This document shows positions 1 to 8,509 of a stretch of 12,762 nt of DNA, piece after piece. Under the pieces are notes generated by a model. It was not told where the DNA came from. It did not search any database and was given only the letters and a program-made list of their open reading frames with translations. A program made the position numbers and the translations under genes. Source of the stretch: Gemmatimonadota bacterium (lineage in GTDB: Bacteria; Gemmatimonadota; Gemmatimonadetes; Gemmatimonadales; GWC2-71-9); NCBI GenBank assembly GCA_017889745.1, contig JAGGAG010000066.1, forward strand, positions 1 through 12,762, in the 5' to 3' direction. Every line of letters starts with the position of its first letter. Positions within the stretch are counted from its first letter, which is position 1.

Positions 1-776
1 TTCATCGCGTCGATGTACCTCCCCAGTTCCGCATAGCGCATCTCCTCCGGCCTGCGGGGCTCGGCCAGGAGGTCCGACGGCAGCTCGGTCATGCTGCGGA
101 GCCGCATCGACCGGAAGCTGAAGCTCGCCTGCTCGGCGCCGCTCACGATGGCGCGGCTCGCCCCGCTCCACAGGCGCCATCCGGTGCTGTCCCACGTGGC
201 ACTGTCCGCCGTGACCGCCAGCGACGGAACCTTCTTGCCGGTGCCCTGCCGGGTGAGCACCACGTCGGTGAGCCGGTGCGTCTTCGAGTCGAGCGTCCGC
301 ACGGTATAGACCCACCCGCGCTCGGCCCGGTACACGAAGTTGTAGCGCTGTCCCCGCGAGCCCACCCGCTCCCCGTGGATCTGCACCTGGCGCTCGGTCA
401 TTGCCGGCGCGAGTTCCTCGAGCGCGAGGCAGAGCCCGGCCGCCAGCACCGCGCCCACGTAGATCGGCAGCACGAAGCGATGAAAGCTGACGCCGCCGGC
501 CTTGGCCGCGGTGAGCTCCGAGTGCCGCCCCAGGGTGCCGACGGTGAACACCGTGGCGACGAGGACCGCGGCCGGGATGATCTCGAACATCTTCTCCGGC
601 AGCAGGTACACGTAGCCCAAGGCAATGCCGCCGAAGGGAATCCCGCGGTCGAGGAGCTTCTTCAGGTTGTCGGTGAGGTCGATGAGCGTCGCGACGATGG
701 GGAATCCCAGGATCGTGAGCAGGAAGAGCCTGAGCCAGTTGCGGAAGACGTAGTGATCGAGCAGGGCCCAGCGCAT
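1..776 (-). CDS. lptG: LPS export permease LptG (3' end cut off by window edge)
   Basis: Partial gene, read right to left; the first 258 codons are visible and the C-terminal end lies beyond base 1. The product is one of two inner-membrane permease subunits of the Lpt machine, which with the ATPase LptB extracts LPS from the inner membrane and passes it to the periplasmic bridge. Visible in the translation: membrane segments at about residues 12-34, 52-80 and 101-121; the family motif LPEKMFEIIPAA (59-70) and the loop SELTAAKAGGVS (87-97 region) between TM2 and TM3; then EELAPAMTERQ (120-130) and a beta-rich periplasmic domain to about residue 240, ending near MRYAELGRYIDAM, a usual LptG position before the last three helices. 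The ATG at 776-774 shares one base with the lptF stop (TGATG), so translation is probably coupled; no good Shine-Dalgarno is seen. LptF and LptG are paralogues. I call this one LptG because of its second place in the pair and its motif spelling; the family call is near certain. Confidence 0.93.
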   Translation of the reverse strand, partial: MRWALLDHYVFRNWLRLFLLTILGFPIVATLIDLTDNLKKLLDRGIPFGGIALGYVYLLPEKMFEIIPAAVLVATVFTVGTLGRHSELTAAKAGGVSFHRFVLPIYVGAVLAAGLCLALEELAPAMTERQVQIHGERVGSRGQRYNFVYRAERGWVYTVRTLDSKTHRLTDVVLTRQGTGKKVPSLAVTADSATWDSTGWRLWSGASRAIVSGAEQASFSFRSMRLRSMTELPSDLLAEPRRPEEMRYAELGRYIDAM

Positions 777-2308
777 CAGCGGCCCGGGGCGGCTGGAGGG
801 GGCGTGGGCCGGCGGACGCGACGCAGCAGGTCGGCGAATTCGCCGCCACGCGACGTGCCGCCAGCGCGATGCACCAGCAGGAGGCCCGCGATCGCGAGGG
901 CGCCGAGCACGATGTTGGGTGACCACATGGCGAGCGCCGGCGAGGCATAGCCCCGGTCGGCCAGCGTTTCGCCGGCCGTGAGGCCCACGTAGAACACCGC
1001 GTACACGAACATTCCGCCCCCCAGGACAAGGCCCATGCCCCCGCGCGGAAAGCGGAGGGCCATCGCCACGGCGATCAGCACGAACGGAATGGACGCGAAG
1101 CTGAGCGACCACTTCTTGTGGATCTCGACGCGGTAGCGGTTGCCCCGGCGGGCGGCATTCTGCTCGCGCTCCCTGACGGACGCCACCGTGCCGTTGTCGC
1201 TGAGACGGGCGGCACCGGCGATCGGGGCGGCGGGGGCGGGAGCTGCCGGCGCGTTCGGGGCGACCTCGGTGGAGGCGGCAACCTGGGCTTCCTGTGCGGT
1301 TCCCTCCGGTTTCGCCGTCCCCCCCCTGACGGCCCTCGAGATGGCGGCAAAGGCGCCGCAATAGGCCCCTCGGTAGGGGCCCTGCCTTGCCGTGCCGGAG
1401 GGGGGAGGGGCAGGTTGAGGGGGCCGTCCCAGCAGGATCTGGACGTCGGAGCGGGTAAGGTCCGCGCGCTGGGCCCTCGCCTCGCGGATTTCCTGGCGGG
1501 TGCTGTCCACCACTCCCATGAGTTCGCAGCTGGTCATTTCGCGGTCGCCACGGTCCAACTGTTCCTCACTCCGTTCCAGTTGGTCGAAGACGTCCTTGAA
1601 GACAATTTCCTGCGTCGAAAAGGTGGTGTGCTCGAGCAGCGGCCGGTCGGCCGAGGTCACCTGTTCGACCGAGCCGTGGAAAAGCCTCAGGATGAGGTCG
1701 CGGCCATCCGGGGTGTAGCCCATGAGGCCGCTGTCCGCATAGATGATGCGCCGCCGCTCCGTCTGGCCCACGTCGTAGATCGACACGCTCCGGAGCCGGC
1801 CCGAGCCGGGGTCGATGCGGCTCGCCCGCAGGAAGTACTGGGACGGTGGCACCCGGTTGATGACGTTCTCGAGGAGCGAGAAGGTGGGCTTCTTCTTGGC
1901 GATGTCGAAGTAGAGATTGCGCAGCCGGGCGTTGCTCCGCGGCAGCACCTGATCCACGAAGCCGAAGGTCACCAGGCCCATCACCACCGCCCAGGCCAGC
2001 ACCGGGCGCAGCATGCCGACGGTGCTCACGCCGCCAGCCCGCATCGCGGTGATCTCGCTGTCGTTCGCCAACTGGCTGAACGCATAAAGCGTCGCGGCCA
2101 GCACGGCCAGGGGCAGGGTCATGGCCAGCAGGAACGGGACGCTCAGGAGGAACACCTCGCCGATGACCGACCAGGGCAATCCCTTCCCCACCAGGCTGCC
2201 GAACTTGCGCCCGATCAGGTTGAGGAGCATGACGCCGGTGAGCGCGAGCAGGCCAAAGAGGAAGGGCAGCGCCAGCTGGCGGAGGAGGTACCTGGAGAGG
2301 ACGCGCAC
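776..2308 (-). CDS. lptF: LPS export permease LptF, with a large Ala/Pro-rich periplasmic insertion
   Basis: Encodes 510 residues; LptF proteins are usually about 350-400. It pairs with LptG in the inner-membrane LPS extractor. Membrane segments lie at about 8-32, 51-76 and 100-121, then a periplasmic beta-jellyroll at about 125-245, then three C-terminal segments at about 401-419, 424-447 and 463-481. Family motifs: SEITAMRAGGVS (84-95) after TM2 and NRYRVEIHKKW (390-400) just before TM4. The extra length sits between these: after a charged helix (about 241-290) comes a low-complexity stretch (about 295-388) rich in Ala, Pro and Gly, with an 8-base G run in the coding strand (plus-strand C at 1319-1326). 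The start is GTG at 2308-2306; upstream in frame there is no ATG, GTG or TTG before the stop at 2362-2360. No convincing ribosome-binding site precedes it. It is transcribed divergently from sprA and overlaps lptG by one base. Confidence 0.93.
   Translation of the reverse strand: MRVLSRYLLRQLALPFLFGLLALTGVMLLNLIGRKFGSLVGKGLPWSVIGEVFLLSVPFLLAMTLPLAVLAATLYAFSQLANDSEITAMRAGGVSTVGMLRPVLAWAVVMGLVTFGFVDQVLPRSNARLRNLYFDIAKKKPTFSLLENVINRVPPSQYFLRASRIDPGSGRLRSVSIYDVGQTERRRIIYADSGLMGYTPDGRDLILRLFHGSVEQVTSADRPLLEHTTFSTQEIVFKDVFDQLERSEEQLDRGDREMTSCELMGVVDSTRQEIREARAQRADLTRSDVQILLGRPPQPAPPPSGTARQGPYRGAYCGAFAAISRAVRGGTAKPEGTAQEAQVAASTEVAPNAPAAPAPAAPIAGAARLSDNGTVASVREREQNAARRGNRYRVEIHKKWSLSFASIPFVLIAVAMALRFPRGGMGLVLGGGMFVYAVFYVGLTAGETLADRGYASPALAMWSPNIVLGALAIAGLLLVHRAGGTSRGGEFADLLRRVRRPTPPPAAPGR
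1319..1326. repeat. 8-base C homopolymer inside lptF
   Basis: Eight consecutive C on the plus strand, reading as eight G in the lptF coding strand (codons for Arg328, Gly329 and Gly330). It lies in the low-complexity insertion of LptF. The reading frame is continuous across it as given. Runs of this length can slip during replication and are also a common site of assembly indels. Confidence 0.6.
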
Positions 2309-2410
2309 GCGGGTGTCTGGGCGGGTTCCTGGCTTGGTTGATGGGTCTGGGACCTGGGGTTATGTTCAGGAATCCAAACCACTTATGACGATCGCAGTGG
2401 CTTCCTGAGC
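2309..2410. promoter_or_regulatory. Divergent intergenic region between lptF and sprA
   Basis: A gap of 102 bp separates two genes that both start with GTG and point away from each other, so it should hold both promoters. It contains a relatively AT-rich pocket at about 2360-2392, unlike the flanking GC-rich sequence. For sprA a weak candidate -10 is TTATGA (2383-2388), 17 bp after TTATGT (2360-2365), which matches a -35 box poorly. No good consensus pair is seen for lptF. No operator palindrome stands out. The regulatory role rests on position and base composition; the boxes are guesses. Confidence 0.4.
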
Positions 2411-5400
2411 GTGACGCGCTTTCTCCTTGCCTTGGGCGCCATTGCCTTCGGTCCGGCCGTGGCCGCCGCGCAAGCCGATTCCCTGGCGCCGCCGCCCGAC
2501 ACCACCGCGATCGCCGGGGTAGGGGTCAAGGCAACCCTTGGGGCGCCGCCGCTCGCGTTGCGCGTTCCAGCCCAGTACCAGGAGCAGTGGGTGCTTGGTC
2601 CGCGGCCCGTGCCCGGCGCCACCGCGAGCGCCTGGCAAGCCTCCCTCAACACCGCCGTCGACTCCGCCCAGACCTCACGCACCAGCAATCAGGTACTCAT
2701 CAGCCTGTACGGCGGGAGCCAGGAGGCAGCCGATTCCGCGGAGGCGGAGCTGCAGAAGCGCGGCCTGTTCGGCATCAACCGCAACATCGTGGACCTCACC
2801 CTCGACGGCAACATCCGCCTCGAGTTGCGTGCCGACCGGCTGAAGAACCTGCGCTGCACCCCGGCCTCGCTCAGCGATCCTTCGAGCGGATGCCGCGGCG
2901 AGATCAACGGGCCGCGACTCGACAACCAGATGACCATTCGCAGCGGAGGTGTCATCGGCCGGCGCCTCCGCGTCAACGTCGACTGGGATACGCAGCGCGA
3001 CTACACCAATAGTAACCTCATCCAGGTGTACTACGAGGGACTCGAGGACGAGCCCATCCGTCGCGTCGAGGTCGGCAGCGTCGCGTTCCGGCCACCGCCC
3101 TCACGCTACCTCACCGCTTCCATTCCCACGAACAACTTCGGCGTCAACGCACTGTTCGAGCTGGGGCAGCTGCAGATGCAGGTGCTCGCCGCGACGCAGA
3201 AGGGCAGTGCCATCGGCGAGCGCGTGTTCACCATCGGCCAGGCCACGGCGACGCCACAGGACCGCAGCCAGCGCGACCTCGACTTCGAGTACGGGCGCTT
3301 CTACTGGACCGTCGATCCGCGCACCCTGCCGCACTATCCCGCCATCGACGTCCTGAGCCTCGATACGCTGACCGTGTCGCCCGACGTCCGGCCGGCGGAG
3401 ATCCGGGTGTACCGCTACCGGGTGCCGCAGCTCACCGGCGGCGTGGACCCCAACCTCGGCGGCATTCCCGCCTGCGCATTCCAGGGGCCGGCGGGCAAGA
3501 CCTTCGGCCCGGTGCCGTGGCAGCTGCTGGTGCTCGGCGCCGACTACTACGCCGATCCCTCGGGCCTCTGGATCGCGCTGGCGCAGAAGGTGGACCTCCG
3601 CTCCGACTACATCGCGGTGAGCTACGTGACCGAGGGAGGCGTCACGGTCGGCAGCTTCCCGGGCCAGCCGAAGCCGGACGCGGGCACCACCTGCGCGTCG
3701 GTCGACACGCTGCGCATGATCGTGGAGCCGCTCGTCGGCAACGACCAGCCGTCGTTCTGGCACGAAATGCGGCAGTTCTACCGGGTCGCGGGCCAGGACC
3801 TCGATCCGGTGTCGCTCAAGGTGGATATCTCGCTCAACCGCTCCGAGCGGCCGCTGCCTCCTTCGAGTTTCTCCACCTACCTCGGTGCGCTTGGCCTCTC
3901 GGTGCCCACCGACCAGAACACGTTCGACCGGGAGAACCGGCTCTTTCCCCGGGCGCGCGATCCCGGGGCGGAACTGATCGTGCGCGAGTCGTACCTGGCC
4001 TTTCCCAACATCAAGCCGTTCGCCAACCCCGCCGTGCTCGGGCCGACCGAACTGGCCGATTCACTGTACCAGACGCCGGTGTACCTGCTGTTCTCGCAGG
4101 GGCCGCCGACCAAGTTCCAGTTCCGGCTGCAATACAACTCCACCGGGGCCGGCGACCGCACCACCCTCAACCTGAATGCGCTGCAGATCCTGGAGGGCTC
4201 GGAGAAGCTGTACCTCGGCGGGCGGCTGCTCACCCGCGGTACCGACTACACGATCGCGTACGAGACCGGGTTGATCACCTTCCTCAACCCCGATGCGCTC
4301 TTCGGCACCGGGGTGGCGCAAATCACGGCGCGCTTCGAGGAGCGCGGCATCTTCGCGGTGGCGCCGACCTCGATCTTCGGCCTCACCACGCACTACGACC
4401 TGGGCCGCACCGGTGGCATCAACTTCATTGGCATCTATCAGCGCGAGAGCTCGGCGTTCGCGCGGCCGGCTCTGGGTTTCGAGGCCAGCGCCAACCTCGT
4501 GGCCGGCGTCAATACCGAACTGCACTTCCGGCCCACGGCCCTGAGCCGCCTGGTCAGCTCCATCACCAACCGGAATGGTTCGTCGGAGGCATTCCTCGAC
4601 ATCAACGGCGAGTTCGCCTTTACCCAGCCGGACCCGAACCGCACCGGACAGGCATACCTCGAGGAGTTCGAGGGCGTGTCGGGGACGGCGGTGAGCCTGG
4701 GCGCGGCGGTGTGGCAGTATGGCAGCGTCCCGCAGTCGACCGCCGGCCTCGATCCTTCGCTCGGGTTCGCTGCCACCTTCGATACCGCTGACGCGGTGCA
4801 GATGATCTGGCAGAACCTGATTCCCGGGCCGGATGGCGGGGTGGTGCAGTTCTTTCCCAAGGATATCGACACCCTGTTCATCACCAACGGCACGTCGCGC
4901 GTGCCGGAAACGGTGATGTACCTGACCCTGCACGCCGACACCGCTGGTGGCGTGGTGCAGCAGGACAACAGGTCGCTGTGGACGCAGCCGCCAAGGCCAG
5001 GCACCCCGCGTTGGCGCTCGATGCAGACGGCAATCAGTACTGTGGGCGTCGATTTTACCGGGGTCAGCTACATCGAGTTCTGGCTCTACAACGACGCCGC
5101 CAAGAGCGCCGAGAACGCGGGCGTGAACCTCATCTTCGACCTGGGCCAGGTGAACGAGGACGCAGTAGGCGTGGCCCCGGACACGCTGAGAGTGGAGGCG
5201 GGGAACGACTCGATCTACGTGGGCCGCCAGTACGTGGGCGTGGGCGTGCTCAATACCGAGCGGCAATCGAACGGTATCTTCAATGCCCAGACCGACGACA
5301 TCGGCATCCTGGGCGACATTCCGCCCATCGTGCTGCCCGACCTGGACACCGACCCCGCGTTTCCGCTGTGCCAGACGGTGCTGGGCACCGAGGTGCAGAT

Positions 5401-8400
5401 CTTCCCCTGGGGCGACCTGAGCGCGCGCTGCACCAGGGGCAACGGTTTCCTCGACACGGAAGACCTGAACGGCGACAACGTCCTGAATGCCCAGGGGCCC
5501 AACGACAACGTCAACCGGTACGTCGTGAGCCTCACCGACACCCAGTACGTGGTACGGAAGGGCGTCACCGATCCGTCCGGTTCCGGCTGGACCCTGTACC
5601 GCGTACCCCTGCGCACCCCGACCGCGGTGATCGGCACGCCCAACATCCGGCTGGTGCAGGCGCTCCGGGTCACCCTGGTGGCGCCGCCAGCGATCGACGA
5701 CATCGTCGCCCGCCTTGCGCTGACGCGCCTGACCTTCGTCGGCGCGCCATGGCTGGCGCGCGCGCCTTCGCCGATCGAGGGCATCGCCGGCTCCACCGCA
5801 GAGCCCACGGGCAGCGTGGTGGCGTCGATCATCTCGACGCTCGACAAGACGCTCGGCTACATCCCTCCCCCGGGCGTGCTCATCTCCCTCAACAACCTGC
5901 AGGCCGATCCCCAGTCCAACGGCATCGTGATCGACGAGAAGTCACTCCGTGTCATCGCCCGCCAGCTGGGGCAGGGATCACGCGCGGAGGCGTACTTCCG
6001 CTTCCCGGCGGGCAGCCAGCGGCTGCTGGCCTACCGGCAGATGCGGGTGTGGATGCGGGGTGGTCACAACCTGCCCGGCTGGGACACCGGCGAGCTGCTC
6101 GGCTACATCAAGGTGGAGAGTGACGCCAACAACTTCTACATGTACCAGACGCCGCTGCACAGCATCGGTGAGGAAGCGGCGTGGAACCCCGAGGTGGTAG
6201 TGGACCTGAAGACGTGGACCGATCTCCGGGCGCAGATCGAGACGGAGATCCAGCAGGGACAGCCGCCCTCGGGCGCGGCGGAGTGCGGCGGCGATCCGGC
6301 GGCGTACGTGGCATGCCAGGGCGGGTACATCGTGCACATCCTCAACCCCGGCGTGAACCCGCCCAACCTGGCCGCGGTGCAGGGGCTCTCCACCGGCGTC
6401 ATCCGGGTGGCGCCGGGCGTGTCGGACTCGACGGAGTTGTGGGTGGACGATGTCCGCCTGTCGGATCCCATCACCACCATGGGCACGGCGTGGGCGGTCG
6501 ACGCCAGGCTCGCGGCCGGTGACGTCTTCGACCTCAGCTTCCTCATGTCCAGCGTCAACGGACAGTTCCGCCAGCTCGGGGACCAGCCAAGCTTCCGCAC
6601 CACCGGCGGGCTGCTCACGTCGGGCAACTTCCGGGTCGACCGCTTCTTCCCCGCATCGCTGGGCCTGCTGATACCCGTCAACCTGAGCTACGCCACCTCG
6701 AACGTGAACCCGCAGCTCCTCACCGGCAGCGACATCCAGGCGGACGCCCTGCCGGGGCTGCGCAAACCGAACAGCAATACCGGCAACATCAACGTGCTGG
6801 TGCGCCGGTCGGCGCGTGGCAACGATCCGTGGACGCGCATCCTGGTCGACCCGCTCGCGCTCACGGGAGGGTACACCAGGGGCCGCGGGCAGACGGAACT
6901 GTCGCAGACGACGACGGACAACTACAACGTGGCCCTGAGCTACAGCATTGCGGTGAGCCGGCGCGGGAGCCCGATCAACCTGACCGGCCTGGTGAACAGC
7001 CTCCCCAGGTGGATGCGCGAGAGCGACTTCGGCAACAGCCTGAAGACCGCCTCGTACACCCTGGCGCCGTCGAGCGTGCGGCTGCGCAGCGGGCTCTCGC
7101 GCGACGAGAGCAACTTCTACTCGTACGTCTCGCCGGTTGTACGCTCGATCGACGCGAGCGTCGTCCCGGCCCTGGCGCTCAACTACGTGTGGCGGAATGC
7201 CGCCGGCCTCACCTGGCAGCCGCTCGGCATGCTCACCTTCAACGCCGACATCGCGAGCACCCGCGACCTGCGACAGTACGGCGACTCGACACCGCAGGCG
7301 CGCCTGGCGACGGCGGAGCGCCAGGACTTCCTGGGGATCGACGTGGGCGTCGAGCGCGACCGCACCACCGCCACCAGCCTGCTGATCGCGCCCCGCATCG
7401 CCTCCTGGTTCCGGCCGCGCTTCGGCACCAACAGCAACTTCGTGCTCAACCGGTTCCTCAACAGCCGCCAGCTGGTGCGGACCGAGGGCGACACCGCAGG
7501 GGCCTTCGTCCTGCCACAGACCTTCTCCAACCTGCGCGGCTACGAGTGGGGGTTCTCGATCGACTATGCCCGCGGGATCCGTGAACTCCTGGGCGATTCC
7601 TCGGGTGTCGGCAACCTGATCCGCCGGTTCCGGCCGCTGGATATCAGCAGGCGTACGACCCGCACGTCCACGTACGACCTGGCGGTATTCGATCCCTCCC
7701 TCGGGTACATCCTGGGCTTGGGCGGGCTGTCGAGCTTCCTGAGCCAGGACGGCCAGCTCGCGCTCGGCGCCACGCAGACGGTCGCGACGCAGCTGGCCAC
7801 CGGGCTGGATTTCGCCTTCGGCCTGACGATCACGGGCCTGTACAGTGAGACGACGACGGACCGCTACCAGACGATCGGCGGCTCGCAGCGCCTGGCGGTG
7901 ATCTTCCAGAGGGAATGGCCGTCGGGCCAGGTCCGGTTCAGCCGCCCCTTCTCGTCCGGTCCGTTCGCCCTGCTGTCGCTCGGGGCCACGATGCGGCAAC
8001 GCCAGGGTTCGACCACTCAGCCCGTCAGCGCCACCATCGTCTCCGTCGTGTCGAACCAGACCCGCAACTTCTCGCCCGAAATGGGGATCACGTTCCGGAA
8101 CGGCGTGGCCCTGGCGAGCAACCTCAACCTCCTCAAGCAGGAGACGGCCAGCAACGGGTCGCTGACCCTGCTCGACCAGGCCGACCTGAACGGCAGCCTC
8201 TCGTACGCGTTTCCGCTGCCGCGCGCACTGAGCCGGGTGCGCAAGCTCGCGCGCTCATCGTTCAGCGTGGTGGTGTCGAAGGCCACCCAATGCCTCTCAC
8301 GCGACGCCAATTCCGCGTGCCAGGTGATTTCCGATACCCGGCGCCAGGAGTATCGCGGCAGCATCGACACCGATATCATCTCCACCCTTACCGCCGGCCT

Positions 8401-8509
8401 CCAGCTGGGCTACACGGTGAACGACTTCCGGAACCTGGACCGGAAGAACTCACAGCTGTTCCTGGTGGCTTCGCTCAACCTGTCGCTCTTTGCCGGGGAC
8501 TATCGATGA
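2411..8509 (+). CDS. sprA: SprA/Sov-type outer-membrane translocon of the type IX secretion system
   Basis: A 2032-residue exported protein that I assign to the SprA (Sov) family, the very large beta-barrel through which type IX secretion cargo crosses the outer membrane. SprA of Flavobacterium is longer, about 2400 residues. Start: GTG at 2411, followed by a signal peptide (MTRF, hydrophobic core, AVAAA at 16-20) with likely cleavage AAA|Q21. Family signatures appear in order: YYEGLEDEPIRRVEVGS (207-223) followed by the FGVNALFELG and QMQVLAATQKG pattern; LLTRGTDYTIAYETGLITF (about 606-624), then FEERGIFAVAPTSIFGL; AYLEEFEGVSG (748-758), where SprA usually has 'yIDDFEG'; YIEFWLYND (887-895); NLIFDLGQVNED (906-917); DTEDLNGDNVLN (1015-1026), matching SprA 'eDiNrDNtl'. 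After about residue 1350 the sequence is beta-strand-like to the C-terminus, as for a barrel. All ten cysteines form five local pairs. No Shine-Dalgarno is seen. The stop overlaps the next gene (ATGA). Its partners (PorV, Plug, PorK-N) are not in the window. The family call rests on remembered motif patterns, not a search. Confidence 0.88.
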   Translation: MTRFLLALGAIAFGPAVAAAQADSLAPPPDTTAIAGVGVKATLGAPPLALRVPAQYQEQWVLGPRPVPGATASAWQASLNTAVDSAQTSRTSNQVLISLYGGSQEAADSAEAELQKRGLFGINRNIVDLTLDGNIRLELRADRLKNLRCTPASLSDPSSGCRGEINGPRLDNQMTIRSGGVIGRRLRVNVDWDTQRDYTNSNLIQVYYEGLEDEPIRRVEVGSVAFRPPPSRYLTASIPTNNFGVNALFELGQLQMQVLAATQKGSAIGERVFTIGQATATPQDRSQRDLDFEYGRFYWTVDPRTLPHYPAIDVLSLDTLTVSPDVRPAEIRVYRYRVPQLTGGVDPNLGGIPACAFQGPAGKTFGPVPWQLLVLGADYYADPSGLWIALAQKVDLRSDYIAVSYVTEGGVTVGSFPGQPKPDAGTTCASVDTLRMIVEPLVGNDQPSFWHEMRQFYRVAGQDLDPVSLKVDISLNRSERPLPPSSFSTYLGALGLSVPTDQNTFDRENRLFPRARDPGAELIVRESYLAFPNIKPFANPAVLGPTELADSLYQTPVYLLFSQGPPTKFQFRLQYNSTGAGDRTTLNLNALQILEGSEKLYLGGRLLTRGTDYTIAYETGLITFLNPDALFGTGVAQITARFEERGIFAVAPTSIFGLTTHYDLGRTGGINFIGIYQRESSAFARPALGFEASANLVAGVNTELHFRPTALSRLVSSITNRNGSSEAFLDINGEFAFTQPDPNRTGQAYLEEFEGVSGTAVSLGAAVWQYGSVPQSTAGLDPSLGFAATFDTADAVQMIWQNLIPGPDGGVVQFFPKDIDTLFITNGTSRVPETVMYLTLHADTAGGVVQQDNRSLWTQPPRPGTPRWRSMQTAISTVGVDFTGVSYIEFWLYNDAAKSAENAGVNLIFDLGQVNEDAVGVAPDTLRVEAGNDSIYVGRQYVGVGVLNTERQSNGIFNAQTDDIGILGDIPPIVLPDLDTDPAFPLCQTVLGTEVQIFPWGDLSARCTRGNGFLDTEDLNGDNVLNAQGPNDNVNRYVVSLTDTQYVVRKGVTDPSGSGWTLYRVPLRTPTAVIGTPNIRLVQALRVTLVAPPAIDDIVARLALTRLTFVGAPWLARAPSPIEGIAGSTAEPTGSVVASIISTLDKTLGYIPPPGVLISLNNLQADPQSNGIVIDEKSLRVIARQLGQGSRAEAYFRFPAGSQRLLAYRQMRVWMRGGHNLPGWDTGELLGYIKVESDANNFYMYQTPLHSIGEEAAWNPEVVVDLKTWTDLRAQIETEIQQGQPPSGAAECGGDPAAYVACQGGYIVHILNPGVNPPNLAAVQGLSTGVIRVAPGVSDSTELWVDDVRLSDPITTMGTAWAVDARLAAGDVFDLSFLMSSVNGQFRQLGDQPSFRTTGGLLTSGNFRVDRFFPASLGLLIPVNLSYATSNVNPQLLTGSDIQADALPGLRKPNSNTGNINVLVRRSARGNDPWTRILVDPLALTGGYTRGRGQTELSQTTTDNYNVALSYSIAVSRRGSPINLTGLVNSLPRWMRESDFGNSLKTASYTLAPSSVRLRSGLSRDESNFYSYVSPVVRSIDASVVPALALNYVWRNAAGLTWQPLGMLTFNADIASTRDLRQYGDSTPQARLATAERQDFLGIDVGVERDRTTATSLLIAPRIASWFRPRFGTNSNFVLNRFLNSRQLVRTEGDTAGAFVLPQTFSNLRGYEWGFSIDYARGIRELLGDSSGVGNLIRRFRPLDISRRTTRTSTYDLAVFDPSLGYILGLGGLSSFLSQDGQLALGATQTVATQLATGLDFAFGLTITGLYSETTTDRYQTIGGSQRLAVIFQREWPSGQVRFSRPFSSGPFALLSLGATMRQRQGSTTQPVSATIVSVVSNQTRNFSPEMGITFRNGVALASNLNLLKQETASNGSLTLLDQADLNGSLSYAFPLPRALSRVRKLARSSFSVVVSKATQCLSRDANSACQVISDTRRQEYRGSIDTDIISTLTAGLQLGYTVNDFRNLDRKNSQLFLVASLNLSLFAGDYR
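8495..8499 (+). promoter_or_regulatory. Ribosome-binding site (GGGGA) for the cyclase-like gene
   Basis: GGGGA lies within the last codons of sprA, six bases before the ATG at 8506. It supports this ATG as the start and, with the ATGA overlap, translational coupling to sprA. Confidence 0.5.

Noticed and set aside
1397..1423. G-rich block on the plus strand that could form a G-quadruplex
   Set aside because: Only three separate runs of three or more G, and it is explained by Pro/Gly codons of the lptF insertion on the other strand.
1118..2341. 407-codon open frame on the plus strand antisense to lptF
   Set aside because: No family motif and a His/Arg/Gly-biased composition; lptF on the other strand has clear membrane segments and motifs.
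5978..7999. 673-codon open frame on the minus strand inside sprA
   Set aside because: Arg/Ala/Gln/Val-rich translation with no recognisable domain, fully antisense to a clear SprA protein; long antisense frames are expected in high-GC DNA.
7915..8505. Possible N-terminal extension of the cyclase gene back to about 7915 in the same frame
   Set aside because: The frame stays open upstream but overlaps sprA and would bury the lipoprotein signal; the ATG at 8506 has a ribosome-binding site and a clean lipobox.
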